64,000 nucleotides of DNA from Limnohabitans sp. B9-3 (GCF_002778325.1 NZ_NESI01000009.1:62001-126000); one strand, 5' to 3'; numbered from the stretch's first letter, positions 47,769 to 56,693 are shown. Translations and numbers: made by a program. The notes: a model not told the origin generated them from the letters alone.

Positions 47769-49235
47769 TTAAATGCGCCCGAAGTACTCGCGGCGTTGAA
47801 ACTCTAACGCGTCTTCAGCCGCGTCCATGCGCGCTTGCTCTGCCGCTTTGATGCGGCTGTAGTAACGCACAAAGTCGGTCCCAAAACCTTGGCACATGGC
47901 AGCATCTTCTTGCAATGCCGCTAACGCATCGCCCAAGGTGTTGGGAATGCGTGTGTGGCTGTCTTCGCCCAGTTCGGCATACGGCGCTTCGGAGGCCACG
48001 GGCGGCACCAGTTGCTGGCGCAGGCCAGACAGGCCGGCATGAATTTGCGAGGCCATGTACAAATAGGGGTTGGCGGCTGGCTCGCCCAAGCGGTTTTCAA
48101 TGCGCGTCGCACCATCGCCCGCTTGACCCACCACGCGAAGCATGGCACCTCGGTTGTCGCGTCCCCACACGATGGACTGCGGCGCCAAAGCGTTGGGCCG
48201 GAACCGTCCAAAGCCATTGGCGGTGGGTGTGCACATCACCGTCATGCCGCGTGCGTGTTGCAGCAGGCCCGCCAAATAGTGAGCGCCCAAGTCCGACAAC
48301 GTGTGGCGTGCGTCTGTGGCTTGGGTGTGCGGTGCGGGCGTGTCGCGCATGAAGGCGTTGCGGCCTGTGTCCAGCGCCACCAGCGACTGGTGCAAATGCC
48401 AACCGCTGGACATGATGTGCGCAAACGGCGGGCGGCACATGAAGGTGGCGTGGTAGCCCGCGCGGCGCAGCGCTTGTTTGACGGCGCTGCGAAACAGCAC
48501 CATGTTGTCGGCGGCGGTCAGCGCGTCGGTCGCGTCAAACACGGCTTCGACTTGGCTGGGGCCCAGTTCAATCTCTAGCGACTGCAGTGGCAAACCCAGC
48601 GCTTGCGCCGTGTGTTGCACGATGCGCAGCGGCTCTTCGCTCATGTCAAAACAATGCTCGGACAACAAGTTGTAGCCCGGGTGAATCAAGCTCACCTCTG
48701 GGCTGGGGCCTGGCCATGCGGCGGTGTACGGGTCTAGGTCGTGGCCGTGGGTGGGGTCTTTCAAGCGGTAGATGTGAAACTCCACCTCCAAGCCGCAGAC
48801 CATCCCCAAGCCCTGTTGCGCGAGCAAGCCGAGGGCGTGTTGCAGTTGACGGCGCGTGTCAAACGGTACGGGCGTGCCGTCTTGAAACACGGGCTGGCAT
48901 TGCACCCAACCGGTTTTGTCGGCCCAAGGCAGGATATGAAAGCTCTCGGGGTTGGCCATCAACAGCAAGTTGCTGGCGAACTCAAAGCCCGGCAACTCAT
49001 CGGCAATGCCCGCTTCAAACACCTTGAACGCCGTGCGGTCCGAGGTGTCTTTGAGCATCAAGGTGCTCACCATGCCCACGCCGCTGCGCAAGGCTTTGAC
49101 AGCGGCGCTGGCCGTCAGCGTTTTGCCGCGCACCATGCCGTGCGTGTCGCACCACGCAAAACGCACCAGTTCTAGGCCGCTTGTTTCAATCAGACGCGCG
49201 GTGCGTGCGAGGGCGTCGTGTTTGGCCTCGCTCAC
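47769..49235 (-). CDS. Glutamine-synthetase-family ligase (gamma-glutamyl-amine synthetase-like)
   Basis: 488 residues. GS-type active-site motifs: GLEVEFHIYRL (Glu-x-Glu metal site), CRPPFAHIMSSGWHLHQSL (equivalent of the GSGMHVHQS loop) and NGFGRFRPNALAPQSIVWG. It lacks a GlnA-type adenylylation site and fits the PuuA/IpuC/GlnT-like group, which couples glutamate to amines instead of ammonia. The start is GTG 49235, with AGAAGG 8 nt upstream, overlapping the oxygenase stop (GTGA). Which amine is used is unknown; the adjacent Rieske oxygenase suggests an aromatic or alkyl amine. Confidence 0.88.
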   Translation of the reverse strand: MSEAKHDALARTARLIETSGLELVRFAWCDTHGMVRGKTLTASAAVKALRSGVGMVSTLMLKDTSDRTAFKVFEAGIADELPGFEFASNLLLMANPESFHILPWADKTGWVQCQPVFQDGTPVPFDTRRQLQHALGLLAQQGLGMVCGLEVEFHIYRLKDPTHGHDLDPYTAAWPGPSPEVSLIHPGYNLLSEHCFDMSEEPLRIVQHTAQALGLPLQSLEIELGPSQVEAVFDATDALTAADNMVLFRSAVKQALRRAGYHATFMCRPPFAHIMSSGWHLHQSLVALDTGRNAFMRDTPAPHTQATDARHTLSDLGAHYLAGLLQHARGMTVMCTPTANGFGRFRPNALAPQSIVWGRDNRGAMLRVVGQAGDGATRIENRLGEPAANPYLYMASQIHAGLSGLRQQLVPPVASEAPYAELGEDSHTRIPNTLGDALAALQEDAAMCQGFGTDFVRYYSRIKAAEQARMDAAEDALEFQRREYFGRI

Positions 49236-50599
49236 GATTGACCTTCTGGCAAGGCAGCATCCCACGGGGCGTTGGTGCGTTTGCTGGCTACGGCGTGCTG
49301 CCACCAGTTTTCCCAATCTTGCGCGGGGGCGATGCCGTCCACCGTGTCGGGGCCCATGCGTTGGGCGGCAATGTCGGGCTGCGCCAAGCCCATGGGTAGC
49401 TTGCCCGCTTCTACATCGTCAATCGCTTTGAGCAGGTTGCGGCGGTTGGCCATGATGGCCACATCGCTGGTGCCCAAGTGTTCGCGCGTGCGGTCTTGGA
49501 TGGGGCCCATGCTTTCGCACGCCCATTGGTCGTGCACGTTGATGTCGTGCTCGCCCATGCCTAAGTAAGTGCGGGTGTTTTGCTCTTCGGCGTCAAAACC
49601 CCAGTTGTTGTGGCGGCCTGATTTGGGGATGTAGTCGGGCAAGTTGATGGCGCTCAGCCGCTGGTTGCGCATGGCCTCTTTGTCGACGGGGCCTGCAAAG
49701 CTGGTGAACACCGAGTACCAGTACGTGTGTGTGTCGTCCACGGGCACATGCATTTGCGTGATGGTCATGGTCTCGGACAGCGGAATCACAAAGGTGTGCG
49801 GAAAGATGGCGTTGGTCACCCGCACATGGGTGAGGGCCTCGTTCATCGGGCGCAAGGCCGTCAGGCGCATGCCAAACGGCATGGGCTGGGTGGTGATTTT
49901 GGGTTGGTCAAACTCGCGCATGACTTTGGTCATGGGCCAGCGCTCGCCGTTGATGTCGCCTGCACTTGCGCCGCGGAACTGTTTGCCGTAGGTGTCGTCC
50001 AGCGACTCGTCGGAGAAAAATCGGTGCAAGAACGAGGCATGCGCGGGGTCCACCCCCACCTCAAACGCTTGCAGCCAATTGCATTGCCACAGGCCTTTGA
50101 ACGCAAAGGTGTGGGTGCTGTGCGCGGTGAAGCAGTCCAGCGCAGGAAAGGGCGGTGGCGTGCTGTCTTCGGGGCCGAACCAGCCAAACAAAATGCCACT
50201 GCGCTCTACCAGCGGGTAGTTGCGTTGCTTGACGTGTTGGCACAACTTGCTGCCCGTGGGCTCGGCGGGGGTTTCTAAACACTGGCCCGACACATCAAAC
50301 TTCCAGCCATGAAACGGGCAACGCAGCCCATCGCCTTCGTTGCGACCAAACGACAAATCGGCACCTCGGTGCGGACAGTCGCGGTCCAGCAACCCAAACT
50401 CGCCTTGCGCGTTTTTGAACAGCACCAAGTCTTGGCCCAAAACGCGCACCGCCTTGACGGGGCGAATGCCCATGCGCGGGTCCAGCGCGGGGTTGAACTC
50501 ATCCACCAAGGCCACAGGTTGCCAATAGTGGCGCATCAAATTGCCGCAAGGGGTGTTGGGGCCAATGCGCGTGACGCGCTCGTTGTGTTCGGCTTTCAT
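49232..50599 (-). CDS. Rieske [2Fe-2S] aromatic ring-hydroxylating oxygenase, alpha subunit (phthalate/LigXa-type)
   Basis: 455 residues. The Rieske cluster reads CPHRGADLSFGRNEGDGLRCPFHGW (C-x-H...C-x2-H). The mononuclear iron site lies in VGVDPAHASFLHRFF (two His and an upstream Asp). The overall type is the single-subunit phthalate 4,5-dioxygenase/LigXa group, whose members hydroxylate or O-/N-demethylate aromatics with separate electron carriers. First gene of a three-gene operon. The substrate is unknown. Confidence 0.9.
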   Translation of the reverse strand: MKAEHNERVTRIGPNTPCGNLMRHYWQPVALVDEFNPALDPRMGIRPVKAVRVLGQDLVLFKNAQGEFGLLDRDCPHRGADLSFGRNEGDGLRCPFHGWKFDVSGQCLETPAEPTGSKLCQHVKQRNYPLVERSGILFGWFGPEDSTPPPFPALDCFTAHSTHTFAFKGLWQCNWLQAFEVGVDPAHASFLHRFFSDESLDDTYGKQFRGASAGDINGERWPMTKVMREFDQPKITTQPMPFGMRLTALRPMNEALTHVRVTNAIFPHTFVIPLSETMTITQMHVPVDDTHTYWYSVFTSFAGPVDKEAMRNQRLSAINLPDYIPKSGRHNNWGFDAEEQNTRTYLGMGEHDINVHDQWACESMGPIQDRTREHLGTSDVAIMANRRNLLKAIDDVEAGKLPMGLAQPDIAAQRMGPDTVDGIAPAQDWENWWQHAVASKRTNAPWDAALPEGQS

Positions 50600-50611
50600 G
50601 GGCTGGTCTCT

Positions 50612-50634
50612 TTGTACAGGCTCACTTTATACAA
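50612..50634 (-). promoter_or_regulatory. Putative operator/promoter of the Rieske operon
   Basis: An inverted repeat TTGTA-N13-TACAA (50612-50616 and 50630-50634) lies 13-35 bp before the oxygenase start. The minus-strand TATAAA at 50631-50626 is a plausible -10 within it. Such repeats are typical of small-molecule-responsive repressors (GntR/TetR-like), but no regulator gene is adjacent. Confidence 0.4.
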
Positions 50635-50645
50635 GCCCAAAGGAG

Positions 50646-50673
50646 AACGAGTCGCACAAAGGCGACTCGTTGG
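50646..50673 (+). repeat. 28-bp palindromic direct repeat, left copy
   Basis: A 10-bp perfect stem (AACGAGTCGC / GCGACTCGTT) with loop ACAAAG, plus GG. The same 28 bases recur at 51766-51793 in the same orientation. No T-run. Confidence 0.9.
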
Positions 50674-50776
50674 AAACAGCGTGGGCAATGTCATGTCCTT
50701 TTCAGGTAGTGACGCGTTGCAGCGTTACTATTTCTTATGCGTTTAACTTGGGTGTCAATTTCATGGGTGTCTTGGT

Positions 50777-51739
50777 ATGAAAAATAAATTCTTCGTTCTT
50801 CTAGCCTCTTTGTGCGTTCTAAGTTCTGCGGTTGCTCAAGAGAACAAGACGGTTGATTATTCAAATATGGTGATTGCTGATGTCCACCGGCATGTTCAAC
50901 GCTGGATCACGCCCGACGGTTTGTTGGCTGAAATGGACGAGCTGAAGATTGGCTGGGCTGGCGCAGTGAGTGCCCCATATGGACCATGGAACATCCAGCC
51001 GTATACCCAGCTCTTGGGTCAGCGTTACATCGCAACCACAGGTCAAATGACCATCACGGACATTCACCGTTCCAAGGGTGTTCGAGGGATAGAAGACGCT
51101 CAAACACAGGAGTACAAGCTGCTTGTAGATGAGGCCAATCGTTTTTTTGAAGCGGGTGAAATCAAAGGACTTGGCGAGTTGATTCTGAATAATGAAAACA
51201 CCAACCCAAATCCTGCAGTCAGGCGCAAGGCACGGATTGATTCACCTGGCATCACCCAGTTGATGGACATTGCCAAGCGCTGGAATGGGTTTGTTCAAAT
51301 TCATGCTGAAGACGATGCCATCTCAGTTAAGGAACTGGAACACATCGCGACCCAATATTCAACCGTACCAATCATTTTGTCGCATTGCCTCTTCACAGCA
51401 GATACGAAGCTCATGGATGGACTCTTGAGCAAATACGCCAATCTGTACTGCGAAATGTCCGCGCGAAACGAATCTATGTATAGCAACTACTTTGCCAAGG
51501 AAAAGGCAGAAAGGTATGGTTGGATTATTTTTGATGCACAGAGTCTGAAGGCAAATTGGAAGGCACTGATCGAAAAACACCCGACTCGGTTCATGGTGGG
51601 CACAGATAACTTCAACGCCAGTGTAGATACAAGACAGGTCGTTCGTCAGATTCGTCACGGGTTGCTGAGGAACTTACCTCATGATGTGGCCATGATGGTG
51701 GCGTCAGAAAATGCGATACGTGTCATGCGATTAAAGTGA
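50777..51739 (+). CDS. Secreted metal-dependent hydrolase, amidohydrolase_2-like
   Basis: 320 residues. A Sec signal peptide (MKNKFFVLLASLCVLSSAVAQ, cleavage about 21) precedes a TIM-barrel-like hydrolase. Metal-site candidates are DVHRH near the start, the His of FVQIHAEDD, LSHCLF and the Asp of MVGTDNF. The substrate is unknown. Composition is clearly more AT-rich than neighbouring genes (AAT, ATT and AAA codons are frequent), and the gene lies between two identical 28-bp palindromes, so I suspect acquisition by transfer. The ribosome site is poor. Confidence 0.8.
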   Translation: MKNKFFVLLASLCVLSSAVAQENKTVDYSNMVIADVHRHVQRWITPDGLLAEMDELKIGWAGAVSAPYGPWNIQPYTQLLGQRYIATTGQMTITDIHRSKGVRGIEDAQTQEYKLLVDEANRFFEAGEIKGLGELILNNENTNPNPAVRRKARIDSPGITQLMDIAKRWNGFVQIHAEDDAISVKELEHIATQYSTVPIILSHCLFTADTKLMDGLLSKYANLYCEMSARNESMYSNYFAKEKAERYGWIIFDAQSLKANWKALIEKHPTRFMVGTDNFNASVDTRQVVRQIRHGLLRNLPHDVAMMVASENAIRVMRLK

Positions 51740-51765
51740 GTTTTGCAGGTACCCCCCTAAAACGC

Positions 51766-51793
51766 AACGAGTCGCACAAAGGCGACTCGTTGG
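51766..51793 (+). repeat. 28-bp palindromic direct repeat, right copy
   Basis: Identical to 50646-50673 and exactly 1,120 bp from it. It lies between the amidohydrolase and the 3' end of miaB, where it could also act as a hairpin for either transcript. Confidence 0.9.
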
Positions 51794-51818
51794 CTGGGGT
51801 TGATCGCAAGCTTGTCGC

Positions 51819-53153
51819 TTACTTCACCACCACCTCACCCCGTAATGAATGCGGGTTAGCTTCCGTCACTTTCACATCAATCAACTGATGCATCAAACGC
51901 TCAGGGTGTGGCCCTGCGGGGAAGTTGACGATGCGGTGGCACTCGGTGCGGCCGCGCAACTCGTTGGCGTCTTTCTTGGAGTAGCCGTCCACCATCACGC
52001 GTTGCACGGTGCCGACGCGTTGCACGTTGATGGCGTGCATGTTGTCGTTGATCACCTTTTGAACTTCTTGCAAGCGGCGCAGTTTCACCGCATGCGGTGT
52101 GTCGTCGTGCAAGTTGGCGGCGGGGGTGCCAGGGCGGGGGCTGAAGATGAAGCTGAACGAGTTGTCAAAGTACACATCGTCCATGAGCTTCATCAGCTTT
52201 TGGTGGTCTTCTTCGGTCTCACCCGGAAAGCCCACAATGAAGTCCGAGCTCATGGCCATGTCGGGGCGAATGGCGCGCAGTTTGCGCACCGTGCTCTTGT
52301 ATTCCATGGCGGTGTAGCCGCGCTTCATCGCCATCAAAATGCGATCGCTGCCGTGCTGCACGGGCAGGTGCAAATGGCTCACCAGTTGCGGCACTTTGGC
52401 GTAGGCGTCGATCAAACGCTGGGTGAACTCGTTGGGGTGGCTGGTGGTGTAGCGGATGCGTTCAATGCCCGGGATTTCAGCCACGTACTCGATCAGCAAC
52501 GCAAAGTCAGCAATCTCGGCAGTGTTGCCCATCACGCCACGGTAGGCGTTCACGTTTTGGCCCAAGAGTGTGACTTCTTTCACGCCTTGCGCGGCCAAAC
52601 CGGCCACTTCCACCAACACGTCGTCAAATGGACGGCTCACTTCTTCGCCACGGGTGTAGGGCACCACGCAGTAGCTGCAATATTTGCTGCAGCCTTCCAT
52701 GATGCTCACATAGGCGGTGCCGCCTTCGACGCGCGCAGGGGGCAGGTGGTCGAACTTTTCGATCTCGGGAAAGCTGATGTCCACTTGCGGGCGCATGAGC
52801 GACTCGCGTTGATTCAGCAAATCGGGCAAGCGGTGCAGGGTTTGGGGGCCAAACACCACGTCCACATAGGGCGCGCGGGCGATGATGGCGTCGCCTTCTT
52901 GGCTGGCCACGCAACCGCCGACGGCAATTTTGACGCCCTTGGCTTTCAAGTGCTGAATGCGACCGAGGTCCGAGAACACCTTTTCTTGCGCTTTTTCACG
53001 CACCGAGCAGGTGTTGAAGACGATCAAGTCGGCTTGTTCGACGTCGTTGGTTTTTTCGTAGCCTTGGGTCGCGCCCAAGACATCGACCATCTTGTCCGAG
53101 TCGTACTCGTTCATTTGGCAACCGAAGGTTTTGATGAAGACTTTGGGGCTCAT
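51819..53153 (-). CDS. miaB: tRNA-2-methylthio-N6-dimethylallyladenosine synthase
   Basis: 444 residues. [22 protein letters not shown] opens the MTTase N-terminal domain, the radical-SAM cluster is CSKYCSYC, and a TRAM domain ([24 protein letters not shown]) ends the protein. It adds a methylthio group at A37 of tRNAs reading UNN codons. ATG 53153 follows GGGGAGG; the open frame upstream to 53339 has no support. Confidence 0.96.
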   Translation of the reverse strand: MSPKVFIKTFGCQMNEYDSDKMVDVLGATQGYEKTNDVEQADLIVFNTCSVREKAQEKVFSDLGRIQHLKAKGVKIAVGGCVASQEGDAIIARAPYVDVVFGPQTLHRLPDLLNQRESLMRPQVDISFPEIEKFDHLPPARVEGGTAYVSIMEGCSKYCSYCVVPYTRGEEVSRPFDDVLVEVAGLAAQGVKEVTLLGQNVNAYRGVMGNTAEIADFALLIEYVAEIPGIERIRYTTSHPNEFTQRLIDAYAKVPQLVSHLHLPVQHGSDRILMAMKRGYTAMEYKSTVRKLRAIRPDMAMSSDFIVGFPGETEEDHQKLMKLMDDVYFDNSFSFIFSPRPGTPAANLHDDTPHAVKLRRLQEVQKVINDNMHAINVQRVGTVQRVMVDGYSKKDANELRGRTECHRIVNFPAGPHPERLMHQLIDVKVTEANPHSLRGEVVVK

Positions 53154-53382
53154 GCGTGAGCCTCCCCGTGGGGCAAAGTGCAGCGGTTCATGGTGTTGAT
53201 CCAGAGGCTGTTGATAAGACCGCCATTGTAATTCGCGGCCCCTGGCTGGCCCAGCGGCCATAATTTGCCGGCTCAGCCGTGCATTAAAGCTTTGTGACTC
53301 TGGAGCCGATATGCATGCACCTGCCTTGAGAGAAGCCACGCGCTTGTTTCAAGGACATCGATCAATGTTCCCCTTGAAGTGA
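53154..53382. other. Divergent intergenic region miaB / carbonic anhydrase
   Basis: 229 bp. Minus-strand TACAAT at 53230-53225 is a possible miaB -10, about 70 nt before its start. Nothing else recognisable. Confidence 0.35.
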
Positions 53383-54591
53383 ATGGCCATGAAAAAATAC
53401 CTACGTCTGGTTCTCGAAATTGTCCTAGGCCTGTTGCTCGCAGGCGCTGCGGCGTTTGCTTATGTGAGCTACAGCGCCAAAGCCCATGTGGTCCAAGAGC
53501 TAAGCGAGGCCAGCGAAGGCATGGGCGAGGCGAAAGAAGAACTCGAAAAACTTACCAAAGAGCTGGAAGAAGCCAAAGAGCACCTGAAAGAGATGGAGCC
53601 GCCCCTCGCCGAATTCGCATCCGTCAAAGATGCGTTCAGCAACGGTGTGGTCTTGGAAGAGTACGACGCGTACATCAAGGCCCAAAAAGGCCCGATGACC
53701 AGCGAGCGTCAATTGGGCTTGGCTGCCTTGCGCCTGCTGACCAACGGCGTGAAAGACCCAGACACCATTTCAGCGTTTGAAAAATCGCTTGAAATGGCCG
53801 AAGTGGCCTCACGCCTCAAAACCATTTGCGCCGCACAAAACGCCTTGGTGGCCGCGGGTAAAAACGTCAAAGTGTTGGCCGATTGCGCAGTGTCCAAAGC
53901 GCCTGCACATGGCAAAAAAGACAGTCACCATGCCGTGCATTGGGCTTACGACGGCGAGATGGGGCCAGAGAAATGGGGCGATGAGTTCCCAACCTGTGCC
54001 AAAGGCAGCAAGCAATCGCCGTTGAACATCACCGGCCCGTTTGAAAAGTCCAAAGATGTGTTGACCGTGGCCTACAAAGAAGGTCCGCTGAAAATTTTGA
54101 ACAACGGCCACACCATCCAAGTGAACGTGGAGCCAGGCAGCACGCTGAAGATCAACAAAGACGTTTACAACCTGTTGCAATTCCACTTCCACCGCCCCAG
54201 CGAAGAGCAAATTGACGGCAAGCCCATGGCCATGGTCGCGCACTTTGTGCACAAGAGCGCCGAAGGTAAATTGGCGGTGTTGGGCGTGTTGCTGAACGAA
54301 GGCAAAGACAACGCGGCAATCCAAACTTTGTGGAACAACGCACCTATGTCGGAAGGCCCCGAAGTCAAGCCTGAAAAAGCCACGTTTGACCCTGCCAAAC
54401 TGGTGCCTGCTGCGTTGACCCACTACAGCTACGAAGGCTCGTTGACGACACCACCCTGTACCGAAGGTGTGAACTTTTACATCCTGAAGACGCCAGTGGA
54501 CATCGGTAAAAAGCAAGTCATCGACTTCCCATTCAAGCGCAATGCACGCCCCGTGCAGCCTCTGAACGGTCGCAAGATCAACGCGAACTGA
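53383..54591 (+). CDS. Membrane-anchored alpha-carbonic anhydrase with coiled-coil stalk
   Basis: 402 residues, against about 230-250 for bacterial alpha-CAs. Residues 5-30 form a membrane anchor, residues about 35-75 a Glu/Lys-rich coiled coil (EAKEELEKLTKELEEAKEHLKEM), then a helical spacer to about 175. The CA domain begins HWAYDGEMGPEKWGDEF. Zinc ligands are H268 and H270 (QFHFHRP) and H287 (VAHFVH); the proton shuttle is the His of NNGHTI, and TTPPCTEGV is the Thr199-type region. It should hydrate CO2 in the periplasm, held to the inner membrane. Start ATG 53383; ATG 53389 is an alternative. Confidence 0.92.
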   Translation: MAMKKYLRLVLEIVLGLLLAGAAAFAYVSYSAKAHVVQELSEASEGMGEAKEELEKLTKELEEAKEHLKEMEPPLAEFASVKDAFSNGVVLEEYDAYIKAQKGPMTSERQLGLAALRLLTNGVKDPDTISAFEKSLEMAEVASRLKTICAAQNALVAAGKNVKVLADCAVSKAPAHGKKDSHHAVHWAYDGEMGPEKWGDEFPTCAKGSKQSPLNITGPFEKSKDVLTVAYKEGPLKILNNGHTIQVNVEPGSTLKINKDVYNLLQFHFHRPSEEQIDGKPMAMVAHFVHKSAEGKLAVLGVLLNEGKDNAAIQTLWNNAPMSEGPEVKPEKATFDPAKLVPAALTHYSYEGSLTTPPCTEGVNFYILKTPVDIGKKQVIDFPFKRNARPVQPLNGRKINAN

Positions 54592-54612
54592 TCACGGTTT
54601 CTAACCCCCAAG

Positions 54613-54642
54613 AAAAATGCCTGCAATTGCAGGCATTTTTTT
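54613..54642. terminator. Bidirectional terminator between carbonic anhydrase and fliN
   Basis: A 20-bp perfect palindrome (ATGCCTGCAA / TTGCAGGCAT) is flanked by five A on one side and seven T on the other. It can end both the carbonic anhydrase transcript and the fliK-fliN transcript. Confidence 0.9.
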
Positions 54643-54709
54643 GGTCGCTTGAAGCGGAGGGAACCCAGTGAAACCTCGAACAAAATCCGAGGCTTCAAGG
54701 TCGGATGAA

Positions 54710-55078
54710 TTAAATCAGCTTCAGACGCTCGGAAGACGGCACCACGCGGGTCAAGCGCACGCCGTAGCGGTCGTTGACCAACACGATTTCACCTTGGGCC
54801 ACCACCGAGTTGTTGACCAACAGATCGAGCGGTTCGCCAGCGATGCGGTCGAGTTCGACCACGCTGCCTTGTGTCAGACGCATCAGGTCTTTGATTTTGA
54901 TCTGCGCGCGGCCCACCTCGATGGACAAGGTGACCGAGATGTTTTGCAAGATCTCGGGGTTGATGTTGCCGGGCATGCTCGGCTTGAAGTCTTCCAAGCT
55001 CGGTTCCGCATTGCCAGCCAGCATTTGGGCCAGTCCGGCTTGTGCGTCGTCGTCGAGATCGTCAGTGTGATCGGTCAT
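54710..55078 (-). CDS. fliN: Flagellar motor switch protein FliN
   Basis: 122 residues. After an acidic N-terminus comes the SpoA/FliN domain (ILQNISVTLSIEVGRAQIKIKDLMRLTQGSVVELDRIAGEPLDLLVNN). It is a cytoplasmic C-ring component with FliM and FliG. Last gene of the minus-strand flagellar operon, 14 bp after fliM. fliOPQR do not follow, as a terminator and the convergent carbonic anhydrase gene close the operon. Confidence 0.95.
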   Translation of the reverse strand: MTDHTDDLDDDAQAGLAQMLAGNAEPSLEDFKPSMPGNINPEILQNISVTLSIEVGRAQIKIKDLMRLTQGSVVELDRIAGEPLDLLVNNSVVAQGEIVLVNDRYGVRLTRVVPSSERLKLI

Positions 55079-55092
55079 GGGGTAGTCCTCTC

Positions 55093-56085
55093 TTAGATTT
55101 TGCCGTGTACATGTTCGTGGTCAATTTGCACGGCGACTTGTGAGCCGCGTGTGCCGACATTGACATGAAAGGTGGGGACGCCGCTGGTGCTCATCAGTGC
55201 CGTCTCGTCTTTCTTAAAGAAGAGCAAATCGCCTTCTTGCAAGTTGTTCAAGTGGTGCAACGTGGTTTTGACTTCACCCATGTTGACCACCAATTCCAGT
55301 TTGGCATCACCCACAGCAGCCGCCAATTCGCGACGCCAAATTTTGTCGGACTCTTCGTTGCCCTCGCCACTTTGCACGCGGCTGCTGAGCAGTTCGCGCA
55401 CGGGCTTGAGCGACGAGTAGGGGTAGACCAAATCGATGAAGCCTTTGCCGCCGCTCGCCGTCGCATCGGCCTCAAAGCGGCTCAACACGACCAGGTCGTT
55501 TTCGTCGGCAATTTGCGCAAACTGGGGGTTGATCTCAGAGCTCACATGTTCGCACTCGATGGGCAACAACGGCCCCCAAGCTTCGGTGAGTGAGCGAAAG
55601 AACACTTCCAAAATGATCTTGATGATGCGGCTCTCAGTCGGCGTGAACAAACGGCCCGAGGGCAGCTCACCCACACCTTTGCCAAAGCCACCAAAGAAGC
55701 TGTCCAGCGAGCTGAACACCACGTTGGGGTCGATGATGATCACCGAGTTACCGCGCAGCGGGTTCATGCGCACCATGTTGACCGAGAGCGGTGGCTTCAG
55801 CCCTTTGAGGTAATCGCCAAACTTCAAGATCTGCACGCGGGTCGGGTTCACACGCGGGCTGGTACGCAGCACTTCGAGCAAGCCCAGACGGAACAAGCGG
55901 ATGAAGCGCTCGTTGATCATGTCGACCGACGAGACGTTCACACCGAGGCTGCTGTCCTCGCTGGCGAGGTCGTGCTTGCGAACCCGCACGCGGGTGTTAA
56001 AGCCGGTGTCGGTCTCGATCGAACCGTCGCGCACACCCTCAGACAGGGCGGCCAGTTCTTCTTGCGAGAGCAGGTTGGATTTCAT
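55093..56085 (-). CDS. fliM: Flagellar motor switch protein FliM
   Basis: 330 residues. The N-terminal CheY-P-binding segment contains LLSQEELAAL. The middle CheC-like domain has NMVRMNPLRGNSVIIIDPNVVFSSLDSFFGG, with the GG(F/Y)G motif region. A SpoA domain closes the protein. Located 11 bp after fliL. Switches rotation direction in response to CheY-P. Confidence 0.96.
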   Translation of the reverse strand: MKSNLLSQEELAALSEGVRDGSIETDTGFNTRVRVRKHDLASEDSSLGVNVSSVDMINERFIRLFRLGLLEVLRTSPRVNPTRVQILKFGDYLKGLKPPLSVNMVRMNPLRGNSVIIIDPNVVFSSLDSFFGGFGKGVGELPSGRLFTPTESRIIKIILEVFFRSLTEAWGPLLPIECEHVSSEINPQFAQIADENDLVVLSRFEADATASGGKGFIDLVYPYSSLKPVRELLSSRVQSGEGNEESDKIWRRELAAAVGDAKLELVVNMGEVKTTLHHLNNLQEGDLLFFKKDETALMSTSGVPTFHVNVGTRGSQVAVQIDHEHVHGKI

Positions 56086-56096
56086 GGGCGGGTGCG

Positions 56097-56693
56097 TTAC
56101 TGCATCACAAACGAGGTGAAGAACACGTCTTCGATGCCGCCGAAGTCTTCGTACTTCATCAGCATGGCGTTCATCACGGTTTTGATTTTGGCGGCCAACT
56201 CAGTGCGGAATTCAGGCTTGGCAATGTCGGCTTCGGTGCTTTGACGCATCACGTCCAAAACAGCCGAGCGCACGGCAAACTCGTGCTTTTTGACGTTGTC
56301 AAACACACGGCTGTCGTAATGTGTCATGACGGCGATTTGCACCACCATCACCTTTTTGCTGCCAGTGATGTTGGTCATGAACTCTTTGTCGATTTGCAAA
56401 TAGGTATTTTCAAAACGCGTGGTTTCCGATGACTCTTTCTTCATTTTGGAAGGGCTGGCCGCTGCGCTTTGGGCGCTTTCGGCTGCTTTTTCGAGTTCGT
56501 CCACTTTGTCGTGGGCAGCGGCTTCGCTCTTGCGGTCAAAGTAGCCCGACATGAACAAGGTGCCAAACACACTGCCGCCGATCAGGATGATGAGCGACAA
56601 CACGACCACCAAAATCAACAAGATGGGTTTTTTCTTCTTCGGCTTGGCTTCGCCTGCTTCGGTGGTGGCTTCTGCTGCGGGTGCGCTGGACAT
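56097..56693 (-). CDS. fliL: Flagellar basal body-associated protein FliL
   Basis: 198 residues. Pro/Ala/Glu-rich cytoplasmic tip, KKKK cluster, membrane span (PILLILVVVLSLIILIGGSVFGTLF), then periplasmic domain with ETTRFENTYLQIDKEFMTNI and the conserved end VFFTSFVMQ. It stabilises stators around the rotor. 35 bp after fliK. Confidence 0.93.
   Translation of the reverse strand: MSSAPAAEATTEAGEAKPKKKKPILLILVVVLSLIILIGGSVFGTLFMSGYFDRKSEAAAHDKVDELEKAAESAQSAAASPSKMKKESSETTRFENTYLQIDKEFMTNITGSKKVMVVQIAVMTHYDSRVFDNVKKHEFAVRSAVLDVMRQSTEADIAKPEFRTELAAKIKTVMNAMLMKYEDFGGIEDVFFTSFVMQ

Noticed and set aside
50646-51793. The 28-bp palindromes as integron attC sites
   Set aside because: They lack the attC core pattern (RYYYAAC...GTTRRRY), the bulged bases and a nearby integrase; the stems are perfect rather than imperfect.
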